Assembly (NCBI GenBank): GCA_022843645.1
Contig: JALHNF010000004.1
Location: forward strand, 1-23,755
DNA: 23,755 bases
Source: Minisyncoccota bacterium
Lineage (GTDB): Bacteria; Patescibacteriota; Minisyncoccia; Phycocordibacterales; UBA5272
Direction: 5' to 3'
Notes under the pieces: generated by a model
Seen by the model: only the letters and a program-made list of their open reading frames with translations
Database searches by the model: none
Told to the model about the DNA's origin: nothing
Position numbers and translations under genes: made by a program
In this document: positions 1-7,586 of the stretch, piece after piece
How positions within the stretch are numbered: the stretch's first letter is position 1
Layout: each line of letters begins with the position of its first letter

Positions 1-279
1 CTGCGTGGGTACACAGAGAGTAACGGGAGAATTATCTCGCGTATTCGCACATGCGTGCCACACAGAGTTTTTCATGCACATGCCACCCAAAGTGTCACGC
101 TGTATCAGTTTGGAAAAGAGGGAGTTGTAGATTGTATCCCGAGGCTCGACATTCAAAACAAGACAACGACCTCTTCGCATGCCGTGCGACTAGAGAAAGT
201 AAGTGAGGCTGAGTATTGGCTTGCGGCACAGAAAGGTATTACCTCCGAGATGTACCGCAATTTGAAAAAACAAATATAG
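1..279 (+). CDS. SUF system core protein (SufB/SufD family), C-terminal fragment
   Basis: This is the partial 3' end of a gene that is open to the left edge of the window; frame 1 has no stop from base 1 to the TAG at 277-279. The visible tail contains RLDIQNK, then SSHAVRLEKV and a helical end (EAEYWLAAQKGITSE). This matches the end of the SufB/SufD beta-helix family, where a conserved SHA motif precedes a 'lFYL-sRGi' helix. Members are scaffold subunits of the SufBCD complex that assembles Fe-S clusters in the cytosol. The next genes are sufS, sufU and sufC, which supports the assignment. Only about 92 residues are visible, so SufB and SufD cannot be separated; SufD is the slightly better guess. 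A GTG at 55 is internal and not the real start. Confidence 0.7.
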   Translation: MRGYTESNGRIISRIRTCVPHRVFHAHATQSVTLYQFGKEGVVDCIPRLDIQNKTTTSSHAVRLEKVSEAEYWLAAQKGITSEMYRNLKKQI

Positions 280-323
280 AGAAGGGGGGCTTTTTTCTAG
301 AGTTTTGAAATATGTCTTTAGTC

Positions 324-350
324 TTGCAATAGACGAATTATTTATATAGT
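324..350 (+). promoter_or_regulatory. possible sigma70-type promoter before sufS
   Basis: A TTGCAA box (324-329) and a TATAGT box (345-350) are separated by 15 bases, which is short of the ideal 17. Transcription would start near 357, almost on the GTG codon at 359, so the message would be nearly leaderless. The 79-base gap from the previous stop contains no clear terminator, so readthrough from upstream is equally possible. Confidence 0.3.
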
Positions 351-358
351 CTGAGAGT

Positions 359-1549
359 GTGTTCACGCGATCTCATTTTCCAAGCTTGCAAGAGGGGTAT
401 ATATATTTGGATTCGGCCTCCACTTCACTTACGCCACAGGTGGTTATTGATGCGATGGATACATACTACAAAGACTATCGGGCTTCAAGCCACAGAGCTA
501 TGTATGCATCTGCGGTACGGGCGACAAAAGAGGTTGAAAAGGTGAGAGTAGACATTGCCCATTTTATAGACGCACAAGAGGAAGAGGTGATCTTCACAAG
601 TGGCTCAACCGCCGCAGCGCAGCTTCTAGTTGCAACGCTCGAGCATAATCTTAAGCTACAAGAAGGTGATGAGATTGTAGTTACAGAGCTTGACCATCAC
701 GCTACATTTGTACCGCTTCAAATGCTTGCGCAGCGTAAAAAGATGAAGTTAACTGTCGTGCCTGCTGACGAAAAGTTTCGGGTTACTGAAGAAGCATTTG
801 CAAAATGTATTACTCCACGAACAAAAATAGTGTCTCTTATTCACGCGAGCAATGTAACAGGCACAATCATTCCTGTGGAACGGTATGCGGCTCTTGCCCA
901 CGAGAACGGAGCTTTTGTGATTATTGACGCGGCACAAACAGCGGGGCACATTACGCTTTCTTTTAAAAAGCTCGGTGCAGATGCACTCTTTTTTAGTGGT
1001 CACAAAATGTGCGGCCCAACAGGTGTCGGTGTACTTGCGCTGAAACAAAAATGGATAGAAAGATGTATCCCCCCGTATGGCGGCGGGGGCACGGTACACA
1101 GTGTGGATGCCGAGAAAACGATTTTCTTGCCTCACAAAAGTAAGTTTGAAGCCGGTACACTGCCAATTGCTGAGATTATTGGACTAGGTAAGGCAGTTGC
1201 GTACATACAAGGCATATCACCAGGTAGCATTCAGGCCCACAGTACAGAGCTCGTAGCATATGCGCTCTCGTGTTTGGGTCAAAAACCTTGGGTGAGTGTG
1301 TATGTGGGAGAAGACAATGTTGGGGTTGTTTCTTTTTCAATAGCAGGTGTTCATCCTCACGATATTGCTCATATTTTTGCAGAGCACAGTATTGCGGTCC
1401 GAGCAGGCTTTCAATGTGCCGAGCTCATCTCAAGGAAGCTGTCTTCTTCTGGTGTGGTGCGTATAAGTGTCTATGGATACACAACAAAAGAAGACATTGA
1501 CGCATGTATGCGTGCACTCGACAGTGTACAAAAAACATTTTCTATATGA
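359..1549 (+). CDS. sufS: SufS-type cysteine desulfurase
   Basis: This is a PLP-dependent enzyme that converts L-cysteine to alanine and carries the sulfur as a persulfide for Fe-S cluster assembly. It has 396 residues, normal for the SufS/class V aminotransferase family. Visible landmarks are the LDSASTS N-terminal motif, the ELDHHATFVPLQ histidine region, the cofactor aspartate in IIDAAQTAGH, the Schiff-base lysine K216 in FSGHKMCGPTG, and the catalytic C353 in RAGFQCAE, which fits the short-loop SufS group rather than IscS. The GTG start gives the standard family N-terminus, and no strong Shine-Dalgarno is present. The stop overlaps the sufU start (ATGA), so the two are probably translationally coupled; SufU is the usual sulfur acceptor of this class. 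Confidence 0.93.
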   Translation: MFTRSHFPSLQEGYIYLDSASTSLTPQVVIDAMDTYYKDYRASSHRAMYASAVRATKEVEKVRVDIAHFIDAQEEEVIFTSGSTAAAQLLVATLEHNLKLQEGDEIVVTELDHHATFVPLQMLAQRKKMKLTVVPADEKFRVTEEAFAKCITPRTKIVSLIHASNVTGTIIPVERYAALAHENGAFVIIDAAQTAGHITLSFKKLGADALFFSGHKMCGPTGVGVLALKQKWIERCIPPYGGGGTVHSVDAEKTIFLPHKSKFEAGTLPIAEIIGLGKAVAYIQGISPGSIQAHSTELVAYALSCLGQKPWVSVYVGEDNVGVVSFSIAGVHPHDIAHIFAEHSIAVRAGFQCAELISRKLSSSGVVRISVYGYTTKEDIDACMRALDSVQKTFSI

Positions 1550-1929
1550 TGGAGAGTCTATATTCAGAACACCTTTTACGACACGCACGGTCACCTCATA
1601 ACTATAAAGAAGGAGGTGTTTCAGCGTGTGTTGTGTCGGTGCTTAATGAAGGGTGCGCGGATGATTTGACGCTCTATATAGATGTTGAACATGGAGTGGT
1701 GAAAGATGCTTCATTCGTAGGAACACTTTGCGCGCTAAGTACAGCTTCAGCATCACTTCTCACTGATTACATGCATGGGAAGTACATAGACGAACTCCGT
1801 CTTATGACTCCGGGTTTAGTATATGACTTGCTTGGTGTTACAATTACCGAATCTCGAACAAGGTGCGCACTTTTGTGCTATCAAGCGTTGCAAAAAAGTC
1901 TTACAACATGCTTTCCATCAAAAAACTAA
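1546..1929 (+). CDS. sufU: SufU/IscU-like Fe-S scaffold or sulfur acceptor
   Basis: A 127-residue protein of the IscU/SufU (NifU-N) family. The three family cysteines are present: one in NEGCADD (degenerate from the usual NPSCGD), one in GTLCALSTASAS, and one in SRTRCALLCYQAL. The opening LYSEHLLRHARSPHN matches the family's N-terminal helix. SufU proteins accept sulfur from SufS through a zinc site and may also scaffold clusters. The reading frame is open further upstream, but the ATG at 1546 gives the family N-terminus and a 4-base overlap with sufS; the adjacent ATG at 1549 is also possible. The end overlaps sufC by 22 bases. The altered first motif could change metal binding. Confidence 0.85.
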   Translation: MMESLYSEHLLRHARSPHNYKEGGVSACVVSVLNEGCADDLTLYIDVEHGVVKDASFVGTLCALSTASASLLTDYMHGKYIDELRLMTPGLVYDLLGVTITESRTRCALLCYQALQKSLTTCFPSKN

Positions 1930-2630
1930 ACGTCCTATCAAAAAAAACAAGTGTCGGTCTTGCGCAAGTTTCTAGTCGCATATTCTCCTTGGGTACAACG
2001 TCTCTTTTTGTGGGGAAAAACGGTTCAGGCAAAACATCCTTACTTCATGGCATTTTTCTTCACCCAGAGACTCTAAGCGAGCGTGAAATATTTCTAGGAG
2101 ATTTAGATATTTCACATGCTTCAAATGAAGAGCTCTTCACGTACGGTCTTTACTATATTCCCCAGCACCTAATTACTCTTTCGGGGGTGTCATTTTTGTC
2201 TTTCCTCCATCTTGCGTATGAGAAAAAAGAGGGAAAGGAAATTTCAATAAAAGATTTTAGTGCTCAGATTGAGGAAGTATGCACGGCATACGGTATACCG
2301 TTTGCTTTAGTTCAAAAAAATGTACATGAAAATCTTTCTGGCGGAGAAAGGAAACTTCAAGAGCTAATACAATTACTGGTCCTTAAGCCTGTATACATAT
2401 TCTTAGATGAAATCGACGCACATCTCGATATGGATGGAAAAGAAAAAGTCGCACGAGTTCTTGATGATTGCAAGAAGCGGGGCGCGGCAGTTATTGTGGT
2501 CAGCCACTCGTTTGATTTTGCAAGGCGCCTGCGGCCCGACTTTGTATATGAAATGCAAGGCGGCAAGGTGGTACGCCAAGGCACAAGCACTTTACTTGAA
2601 AGTATCAGCCAGTCAGGCTTTAGCGAATAG
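1908..2630 (+). CDS. sufC: SufC-like ABC ATPase of the SUF complex
   Basis: A 240-residue soluble ABC ATPase. Walker A is GKNGSGKTS, the ABC signature is LSGGE, Walker B is VYIFLDEIDAHLD and the switch histidine is in VVSHSFD. The 'DEIDAHLD' form with a split D-loop is typical of SufC. It powers the SufB/SufD scaffold during cluster assembly. There are no membrane segments. The frame is open 45 bases further upstream, but the ATG at 1908 places the first strand (MLSIKKLNVLSK) where SufC proteins normally begin. It overlaps sufU and is followed after 4 bases by the DUF59 gene, so it belongs to the same transcript. Confidence 0.85.
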   Translation: MLSIKKLNVLSKKTSVGLAQVSSRIFSLGTTSLFVGKNGSGKTSLLHGIFLHPETLSEREIFLGDLDISHASNEELFTYGLYYIPQHLITLSGVSFLSFLHLAYEKKEGKEISIKDFSAQIEEVCTAYGIPFALVQKNVHENLSGGERKLQELIQLLVLKPVYIFLDEIDAHLDMDGKEKVARVLDDCKKRGAAVIVVSHSFDFARRLRPDFVYEMQGGKVVRQGTSTLLESISQSGFSE

Positions 2631-2634
2631 GTCT

Positions 2635-2937
2635 ATGAAAACACAAAAAGACCTACATGCTGCGTTAGATGAAGTTATTGATCCCGAACTTGGAATTGGC
2701 ATATATTCTCTCGGACTCATTTATGACTCCGTAATAGAGTATGACGATACAGGCGTACCTCTTCGTACAGATATCGTGATGACATTCACCTCGCCATTTT
2801 GTCCGTATGCAGATGCAATCCTTGAGCAAGTTGAGAGTACGATTACGCTTTATGGTTTTGGAGCTCCACACGTACAAGTGACATTTGACCCGGTGTGGCA
2901 GCCAAGCGAGACACTTCGCGCGCGTTTAGGTTTATAA
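2635..2937 (+). CDS. DUF59/MIP18 family Fe-S assembly factor
   Basis: A 100-residue protein with the MIP18 (DUF59, SufT-like) pattern: 'ALDEVIDPELGIGIYSLGLIYD' at the N-terminus and the reactive-cysteine motif SPFCPYAD in the middle. Family members (SufT, PaaD, MIP18/CIA2) help mature or deliver Fe-S clusters. The usual form of the second motif is TSPGCPLAD, so the cysteine is kept while its neighbours vary. The ATG at 2635 lies 4 bases after the sufC stop; a longer upstream frame overlapping sufC is not needed. Its position as the last gene of the suf operon is common. Confidence 0.85.
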   Translation: MKTQKDLHAALDEVIDPELGIGIYSLGLIYDSVIEYDDTGVPLRTDIVMTFTSPFCPYADAILEQVESTITLYGFGAPHVQVTFDPVWQPSETLRARLGL

Positions 2938-2946
2938 TGTATCAAT

Positions 2947-3792
2947 ATGGATCTACAATCAGTTATTGAAAAATATGTCGACGATACGCACGCAATCATT
3001 GTTTGTGACCGCGCGGGGCATATTGTCCATTTTTCTAATAAGGCCAAACACGTCCTTCAGAAGGTGGCGCTCTCTTCTCCACACCATCTTCTCCCTCATG
3101 ATCACGCTGCTTTTACAAAGAAAGTCTTTGAAGATGCTGAGCGTATCAAAAACCCACATCCTTTTGTTATAGAAGATATTAAAAAAGAAGCTCATTTTGA
3201 GTATGTCTACACAGTATGCCAAGAGCTCCTTTTTGTGGAGTGCTTCGACGTCACTCAAAATAGAAAAAAGGAACAGGAGCTTATGCAGCGCGCACTCTAC
3301 GATGAGGTGACGGGTATTCCTAACAGGCTTTTCTTTTTTGAAGATCTGGAACGAGAAATAGCAAGGGCAATAAAAGATGAGCGATATGGATTCGGCATTG
3401 CGTTTCTTGACCTCAATGACTTTAAATCAATGAATGATATACATGGACACGCGTTTGGAGACGAATATTTAAAAACGTTCGCACTTCTTTTGTCGGAAGC
3501 AGCAGATGCCGACCACACAGTATACCGATATGCCGGAGATGAATTTGTGGCGATTGTTCGCAATGTTCGCTCGTACGAAAAAATGACCCTTATCTTAAAG
3601 CGAGTTGTGTATATTGGCGCTGAATTTCATTCTGTAAGGGATATTCCTGTTTCTTTTGCTGCGAGCATCGGAAGCGTTCTCTACACAAAAGGCATGACAT
3701 CAAAACAGATGCTTGATGTTGCTGACAAGGCAATGTACGAAAGCAAAAAAAGAAAACATGTAGAATCTTTCCCGTACACATTTGCAGCGTAG
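2947..3792 (+). CDS. PAS-GGDEF protein, putative diguanylate cyclase
   Basis: A 281-residue soluble protein. Residues about 1-105 look like a PAS sensor fold (HAIIVCDRAGHIVHFSNKA near the start). A short helical linker follows, then a GGDEF domain beginning at DEVTGIPNRLFF. The metal-binding strand FLDLNDFKSMND and the signature AGDEF at residues 196-200 (Ala in place of the first Gly) are present. AGDEF variants can be active, so synthesis of cyclic di-GMP is plausible but unproven. No transmembrane segment is seen. It starts 9 bases after the DUF59 gene and may be cotranscribed with the suf genes. It is followed by a strong terminator. Confidence 0.85.
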   Translation: MDLQSVIEKYVDDTHAIIVCDRAGHIVHFSNKAKHVLQKVALSSPHHLLPHDHAAFTKKVFEDAERIKNPHPFVIEDIKKEAHFEYVYTVCQELLFVECFDVTQNRKKEQELMQRALYDEVTGIPNRLFFFEDLEREIARAIKDERYGFGIAFLDLNDFKSMNDIHGHAFGDEYLKTFALLLSEAADADHTVYRYAGDEFVAIVRNVRSYEKMTLILKRVVYIGAEFHSVRDIPVSFAASIGSVLYTKGMTSKQMLDVADKAMYESKKRKHVESFPYTFAA

Positions 3793-3819
3793 GCGAACAT
3801 GTAGCTCAAAGTGGTATAC

Positions 3820-3849
3820 AAAAAACCCGAGGGAAGGCTCGGGTTTTTT
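3820..3849. terminator. bidirectional Rho-independent terminator
   Basis: A stem of cccgag (3826-3831) and ctcggg (3838-3843) with loop ggaagg is flanked by an A-run on the left and a T-run on the right. It can end transcription both of the PAS-GGDEF gene (+) and of the DsbA-like gene (-), which converge here. The bases from 3850 to 3905 hold nothing else that I can recognise. Confidence 0.9.
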
Positions 3850-3905
3850 GTTATGCATACAGTATACCGTACAGGGCTATGCCTTGTGAAGAGTTATACA
3901 CACAT

Positions 3906-4604
3906 TTAGGAGAGTGGTTGATTTTTGAAAATATAGTCAATCATATTCCAGAACGCATCATTCCCTCCGATTTCGCCAGCACATTCAGCTGCGTATGCAT
4001 ATTCTTTTGCATTTTTGTGAAAATCAAGCGGGAAGTGTCGGTGCACCCAACGTACTTGCCCAGCGTATTCTTCCATGATGGCTTCTTGTGTTGCGTGGAA
4101 ACGAACACAGAATGGACACTCAAGGTCTGAATATTCAACGATAGTAATAGTCGCATTTTTGTCGCCTAAAATATAATCTTGTTCCGTGATAGGGGGAAGT
4201 GTAACTTGCGCGTCTGTACTTGGCTCACCACGAAGCGCTTTTTCGATGAGGGCTTTAACCACATCAACCGGTTGAGCGCCAGCAATTCGATATTGTGTAC
4301 CATTTGGCGCAATGACAAAAGACGACGGTGTTCCTGAGACACCAGCTCCTTGGCCACTCTGGAGGTCATTTGTTACTTTTGCAGCATATTTACCTGAAGC
4401 AAGGCACTGATCGAATTTCTTTTTATTGATGTCAACGGCCTTAACTGCATTTGCCCATTTGTCTTGGGTATTACCCGTGTTTGATGATCGTCTATCGCTA
4501 AACATAAGACCGGCAAAAAGCCCGAGCGCAATAATTAGGCTTCCTAGAAGGATTGCAACTGGGGTTGAGATTAAATCTTTTTTCTCGTGTTCGTGTGTAC
4601 TCAT
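3906..4604 (-). CDS. membrane-anchored DsbA-like thiol oxidoreductase, circularly permuted
   Basis: A 232-residue protein with a charged N-terminus and one transmembrane helix (about residues 14-35), so the rest is probably extracytoplasmic. In the canonical DsbA/BdbD order the CPFC-containing half comes first and the cis-proline half last. Here the order is reversed. FDQCLASGKYAAKV, then GVSGTPSSFVIAPNG (the cis-Pro loop) and AQPVDVVKALIEKAL come first. These are followed by ILGDKNATITIVEYSDLECPFC, the HRHFPLDFH segment and a stop right after FKNQPLS. Both catalytic elements (CPFC and the TP loop) are intact. There is no continuing frame after the stop before the terminator, so a simple frameshift does not explain the order. 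The expected role is disulfide formation or isomerisation in envelope proteins. It is divergent from the SIMPL gene. Confidence 0.8.
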   Translation of the reverse strand: MSTHEHEKKDLISTPVAILLGSLIIALGLFAGLMFSDRRSSNTGNTQDKWANAVKAVDINKKKFDQCLASGKYAAKVTNDLQSGQGAGVSGTPSSFVIAPNGTQYRIAGAQPVDVVKALIEKALRGEPSTDAQVTLPPITEQDYILGDKNATITIVEYSDLECPFCVRFHATQEAIMEEYAGQVRWVHRHFPLDFHKNAKEYAYAAECAGEIGGNDAFWNMIDYIFKNQPLS

Positions 4605-4658
4605 ATGAAGTTATCATACCATGGTTCAAAGTAGTGTATACTGTAGATATATACGTTT

Positions 4659-5429
4659 ATGTTTTCATATTTAAAAAGTACGCCTGTTGTTTTTGCGACA
4701 CTCATTGGTGCCATTGCCTTCTTGATTGGTATTGCACTTGCCTTTAACGGTCTGCAATCGATACGGTCACTCGATAAGACTATTTCAGTCACAGGGTCAG
4801 CAGAGAAAATTGTTGAGTCTGATTCAGCAAAATGGTCGCTTTCTATTACACGCTCTGTATCATCAGAAAACTTACGGGAGGGAAGTACTGCACTGCAAAG
4901 TGACGTGAAAAAAGTGACAGAGTATCTCATTACCAAAGGTATTACGGGTAGCTCAATTGAGCGTGCACCCACAGAAACCCAAGTCGTATGCTTTAGTGCA
5001 AGCGATGCAAATTACGATCGATTTGGTAATCGTGTGTGCGCAGGAGAGGGCTCATACCTTCTTTCTTCACGGATTGTTGTAAATACTGATAAAGCAAAAG
5101 AGATTAGCGACATTAGCCAGCAAACAACAGAATACGCGCTCTCTCAGGGTATTACGGTGACAAATTCAAGTGTTGAATTTTTCTACAATAAACTCACGGA
5201 TCTTCGAGTGGAACTCTTGGGTGCTGCAACAGAAAATGCAAAACTCCGCGCAGAGCAAATCGCTAAAAGTACCGGCAAGAAACTTGGAAATCTCCAGAGT
5301 GCTTCAATGGGAGTATTTCAAGTGACCTCAAAGCAATCCGTAGACTTTTCTGACTATGGCTCGTACGACACGTCGACATACGAGAAAAAAGTGACAGCAA
5401 TTGTACGAACTGCTTTCTCATTGCGATAG
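4659..5429 (+). CDS. SIMPL domain (DUF541) protein
   Basis: A 256-residue protein with an N-terminal signal anchor (about residues 8-30: VVFATLIGAIAFLIGIALAF). A SIMPL/DUF541 domain follows, recognisable from ISVTGSAEKIVESDSAKWSLSI near the start and the RAEQIAKSTGKKLGNLQSAS segment near the end. Family members are secreted or membrane-anchored; some bind kinase partners or form oligomers, but the function is generally unknown. Two cysteines lie in the central region. The short divergent gap (4605-4658) holds a TATACT box at 4637-4642 that could drive this gene. The next gene starts 3 bases after the stop, so the two are likely cotranscribed. Confidence 0.8.
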   Translation: MFSYLKSTPVVFATLIGAIAFLIGIALAFNGLQSIRSLDKTISVTGSAEKIVESDSAKWSLSITRSVSSENLREGSTALQSDVKKVTEYLITKGITGSSIERAPTETQVVCFSASDANYDRFGNRVCAGEGSYLLSSRIVVNTDKAKEISDISQQTTEYALSQGITVTNSSVEFFYNKLTDLRVELLGAATENAKLRAEQIAKSTGKKLGNLQSASMGVFQVTSKQSVDFSDYGSYDTSTYEKKVTAIVRTAFSLR

Positions 5430-5432
5430 TGT

Positions 5433-5768
5433 GTGACAAAAGAAGAGGCATTAGCAGAAAAACGTACAGAGTATAGAGCGCGAGCTGAAGCAATGAATAA
5501 GCTCGCATGGTATGTCCTTGTTATTTTTGGCGTCCCTGCAATTCTAGGCTACTTTGTCGGTGCTTTTCTTGAAGGTTTGGGATACTCAAAAACAGTTTCG
5601 TTTCTGCCTGTTCTCGGATTCTCTTTTATTATGTCCTCTATTATTTTTAATCTTGTTTTGAGAAGGTATATGCAAGGTATTAAGGATTTAGAGTTACAAA
5701 TCAAAGAGCTTCTTCGTGATGTAGAACAACAAAAACAAGAGGCTGAGGCAAATTTGAAATCAGAATAA
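5433..5768 (+). CDS. small two-helix membrane protein with coiled-coil tail
   Basis: A 111-residue protein that I do not recognise. It has a charged N-terminal helix, two predicted transmembrane segments (about residues 25-47 and 54-74) and a long, highly charged C-terminal helix (LELQIKELLRDVEQQKQEAEANLKSE) likely to form a coiled coil. It starts at a GTG 3 bases downstream of the SIMPL gene, so it is probably expressed with it and may act with it at the membrane. The -35 element of the tRNA promoter lies inside its 3' end. Confidence 0.65.
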   Translation: MTKEEALAEKRTEYRARAEAMNKLAWYVLVIFGVPAILGYFVGAFLEGLGYSKTVSFLPVLGFSFIMSSIIFNLVLRRYMQGIKDLELQIKELLRDVEQQKQEAEANLKSE

Positions 5769-5782
5769 AAAAGTGATACCAT
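5754..5782 (+). promoter_or_regulatory. tRNA-Asn promoter
   Basis: TTGAAA (5754-5759) and TACCAT (5777-5782) have an ideal 17-base spacer, and a TG at 5774-5775 forms an extended -10. The predicted start is about 5790, just before the tRNA at 5793. Confidence 0.55.
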
Positions 5783-5792
5783 AGACCCACAT

Positions 5793-5864
5793 TCCACAGT
5801 AGCTCAGCGGTAGAGCAGCTCGCTGTTAACGAGTTGGTCGTAGGTTCGATCCCTACCTGTGGAG
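5793..5864 (+). tRNA. tRNA-Asn (anticodon GTT)
   Basis: The acceptor stem TCCACAG (5793-5799) pairs perfectly with CTGTGGA (5857-5863), with discriminator G at 5864. The D-arm contains AGCTCAGCGGTAGAGC. The anticodon loop ctGTTaa has anticodon GTT at 5825-5827. The T-arm contains GGTTCGATCC. CCA is not encoded. The gene is the insertion site of the downstream island: its last 11 bases plus C5865 recur at the far end. The next bases encode the tail of the recombinase on the other strand, so the original 3' flank now appears to lie after 23043. Confidence 0.97.
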
Positions 5865-5865
5865 C
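5853..5865. repeat. left attachment site core (attL), 13-bp direct repeat
   Basis: CTACCTGTGGAGC, the end of tRNA-Asn, is repeated exactly at 23031-23043 in the same orientation. Dyad arms CTACC (5853-5857) and GGTAG (5868-5872) flank a 10-base centre, a layout reminiscent of a recombinase att site. The matching copy and the adjacent recombinase gene support an insertion boundary. Confidence 0.75.
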
Positions 5866-7574
5866 ATGGTAGAAAAAACAGGCGAAAACTCGCTTGTTTT
5901 TTCATTTAAGCCTTTATCCATAACGTGGTTTCTAGGTTCGAACTTTGGATATTCTGACCGTATCTTTGTAACACCATTTATGAGCACATCTATCTCAGGT
6001 CTGTTGATAATTAACAGTTCTTTGTCATTCCATACTAGGTTCGAACCAAGTGCGGCAAGAATGTTTCTTTTTGCTTGAACGTTGTTACTATTAAGTACGT
6101 TTACTATACGACTGGAAATGTCGGTTATTTCCATCATGCGCGAATACCAGTCAGTGCCAACCTTCTTTTCTTTTGTATCCGGATACTCACGTTGTAGCGT
6201 TGCTATGTCTGCGTCGTATTCTTCCTGTGTAATTTGTTTGTCACGTAACATTACTCGTGTACGTCTTTTCTTCTCTTCGAACTCAGAAGCGTGTTCTTTT
6301 TGTATTTGACTTAAAAACACCTTGTCACTAACTTCCTTGTCTTTCATTTCGTGAATGTGCTTCTTGGACCACTCTACAATGTCTGGTGAGAAGGTCAGTT
6401 TATTTGAGAATAACTCAACAAGAGATAATGTGACTTTATCCTCGTTAAGTGATGTATATGGCAACCCAGCTTTCTTTTTCCGCACGTTGTAATGCCATGT
6501 ATAAAAAAGGTGCTTCGGGTTTTCCATCTGCTCAATAGCAACACCACAGCGTGGACACATTGTTCTTCTCTTAAATGCAAACTTGTGTTTACAGTCACAG
6601 ATGAGTTGAAACTTAACATCTTGCCCGACACAGTCTCCTGTGTCTGAGGTTATAAAACCTGAGTACGTGGTTGTATGATGTTGTGTCTTCGGGATGTTTT
6701 TTCCAGAGATGATTGCTTTAATTTTTTCGTGTTGTGCTTCGGTAATGAGTCGGGGAAGTGACTTCTCCAGTTCGTACCGCTCATCTCCATAGTAAAAGAA
6801 TCCTGCATAGATTGGGTCCTTTAGAATTTCATACATACGTGAAATAACAATAGGTTCACCACCACTACGTTTACGTTTCACTGTGGTCAATTTTAGAGGT
6901 CCTACAGCGTGTTTATGTAATTTACCTACTGAATATGTGCCCGTTAAAAACATGTCAAAAAGTGTTTTGATTTTATTTAGCCGACCATTATCGACGGTCC
7001 ATTTTCTGTTACCTTTTTCTTCTGACCTGTCGTTTAGAAAACCAAGTGCAGCTACTCCGTGTGGGAAACCTTTGAGTGCTTTTGTTTTTTGACCTTCTCG
7101 TACCATGTCGCCCTTGTCGTCACTGTCTTTCTTTGAAAATATAAGCTCCAAGGCTAGCATCATTTTTTCTGAAGATGAACTAGTGTAGCAAGCTGAATTT
7201 GCCGTACGTATATACAACAACTTCTTTTCGTCCATAAGGGAAATAATACGACCCGCATCAATAGCATTTCTCGAAATACGGTTAGCACGCACTACAAGAA
7301 GAGCATTTGCTTTACGATTTTTGATAAGCTCGATTGCTCGGTCAAACCCTTCACGTCCGACGGTGAAAGCACTTTTACTTTCTGATATGACCTCAACGAC
7401 ATTTAGTTTATTTTTCTGTGCGTGCTCCGTCAATTCTCTTAATTGAGTTTCGAGTGACTGAACTTGTCTATCTTCACCTTCTTCACTAGAGCGTCGGCAA
7501 TATATTACATAGTTTAGTTTACTTGTGTCTAAGTTTTTATGATTATTCATAAACAAAAATGAGGCAATGACCAC
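5853..7574 (-). CDS. large serine recombinase (site-specific integrase)
   Basis: A 573-residue protein. The N-terminal resolvase domain (about residues 20-160) has the catalytic serine S29 in YCRRS and the family RISRNAIDAG motif. A recombinase domain follows (DPIYAGFFYYGDERYELE), then a zinc ribbon with two cysteine pairs (CDC and CPRC), then a charged coiled-coil region and a C-terminal domain. This is the layout of large serine integrases, which join DNA through short att sites. The annotated start is a GTG at 7574; an ATG at 7550 is also plausible and neither has a clear ribosome-binding site. The stop TAG is the complement of bases 5853-5855, inside the tRNA T-stem, so the last four codons and the stop are written in the att core. 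Confidence 0.9.
   Translation of the reverse strand: MVIASFLFMNNHKNLDTSKLNYVIYCRRSSEEGEDRQVQSLETQLRELTEHAQKNKLNVVEVISESKSAFTVGREGFDRAIELIKNRKANALLVVRANRISRNAIDAGRIISLMDEKKLLYIRTANSACYTSSSSEKMMLALELIFSKKDSDDKGDMVREGQKTKALKGFPHGVAALGFLNDRSEEKGNRKWTVDNGRLNKIKTLFDMFLTGTYSVGKLHKHAVGPLKLTTVKRKRSGGEPIVISRMYEILKDPIYAGFFYYGDERYELEKSLPRLITEAQHEKIKAIISGKNIPKTQHHTTTYSGFITSDTGDCVGQDVKFQLICDCKHKFAFKRRTMCPRCGVAIEQMENPKHLFYTWHYNVRKKKAGLPYTSLNEDKVTLSLVELFSNKLTFSPDIVEWSKKHIHEMKDKEVSDKVFLSQIQKEHASEFEEKKRRTRVMLRDKQITQEEYDADIATLQREYPDTKEKKVGTDWYSRMMEITDISSRIVNVLNSNNVQAKRNILAALGSNLVWNDKELLIINRPEIDVLINGVTKIRSEYPKFEPRNHVMDKGLNEKTSEFSPVFSTMLHR
5873..5902 (+). terminator. hairpin with U-tract downstream of tRNA-Asn
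   Basis: A 12-base-pair stem (aaaaaacaggcg 5873-5884, cgcttgtttttt 5891-5902, one G-T wobble) with a 6-base loop ends in a T-run. It can terminate tRNA-Asn transcription and was brought in by the island, because it lies inside the recombinase coding region. Confidence 0.75.
6171..6186. repeat. TTTTGTATCCGGATAC motif, copy 1 (inside recombinase gene)
   Basis: The 16-base string recurs exactly at 8165-8180, where it sits in a longer perfect palindrome, and with one mismatch at 9601-9616. Here it encodes EYPDTKE of the recombinase. The 12-base core GTATCCGGATAC is palindromic. Confidence 0.6.
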
Positions 7575-7586
7575 TAGTTCATAAGT

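Noticed and set aside
1504..1545. longer N-terminus for SufU from ATG 1504
   Set aside because: The added residues overlap the sufS coding end and have no match to the family; ATG 1546 gives the normal N-terminus.
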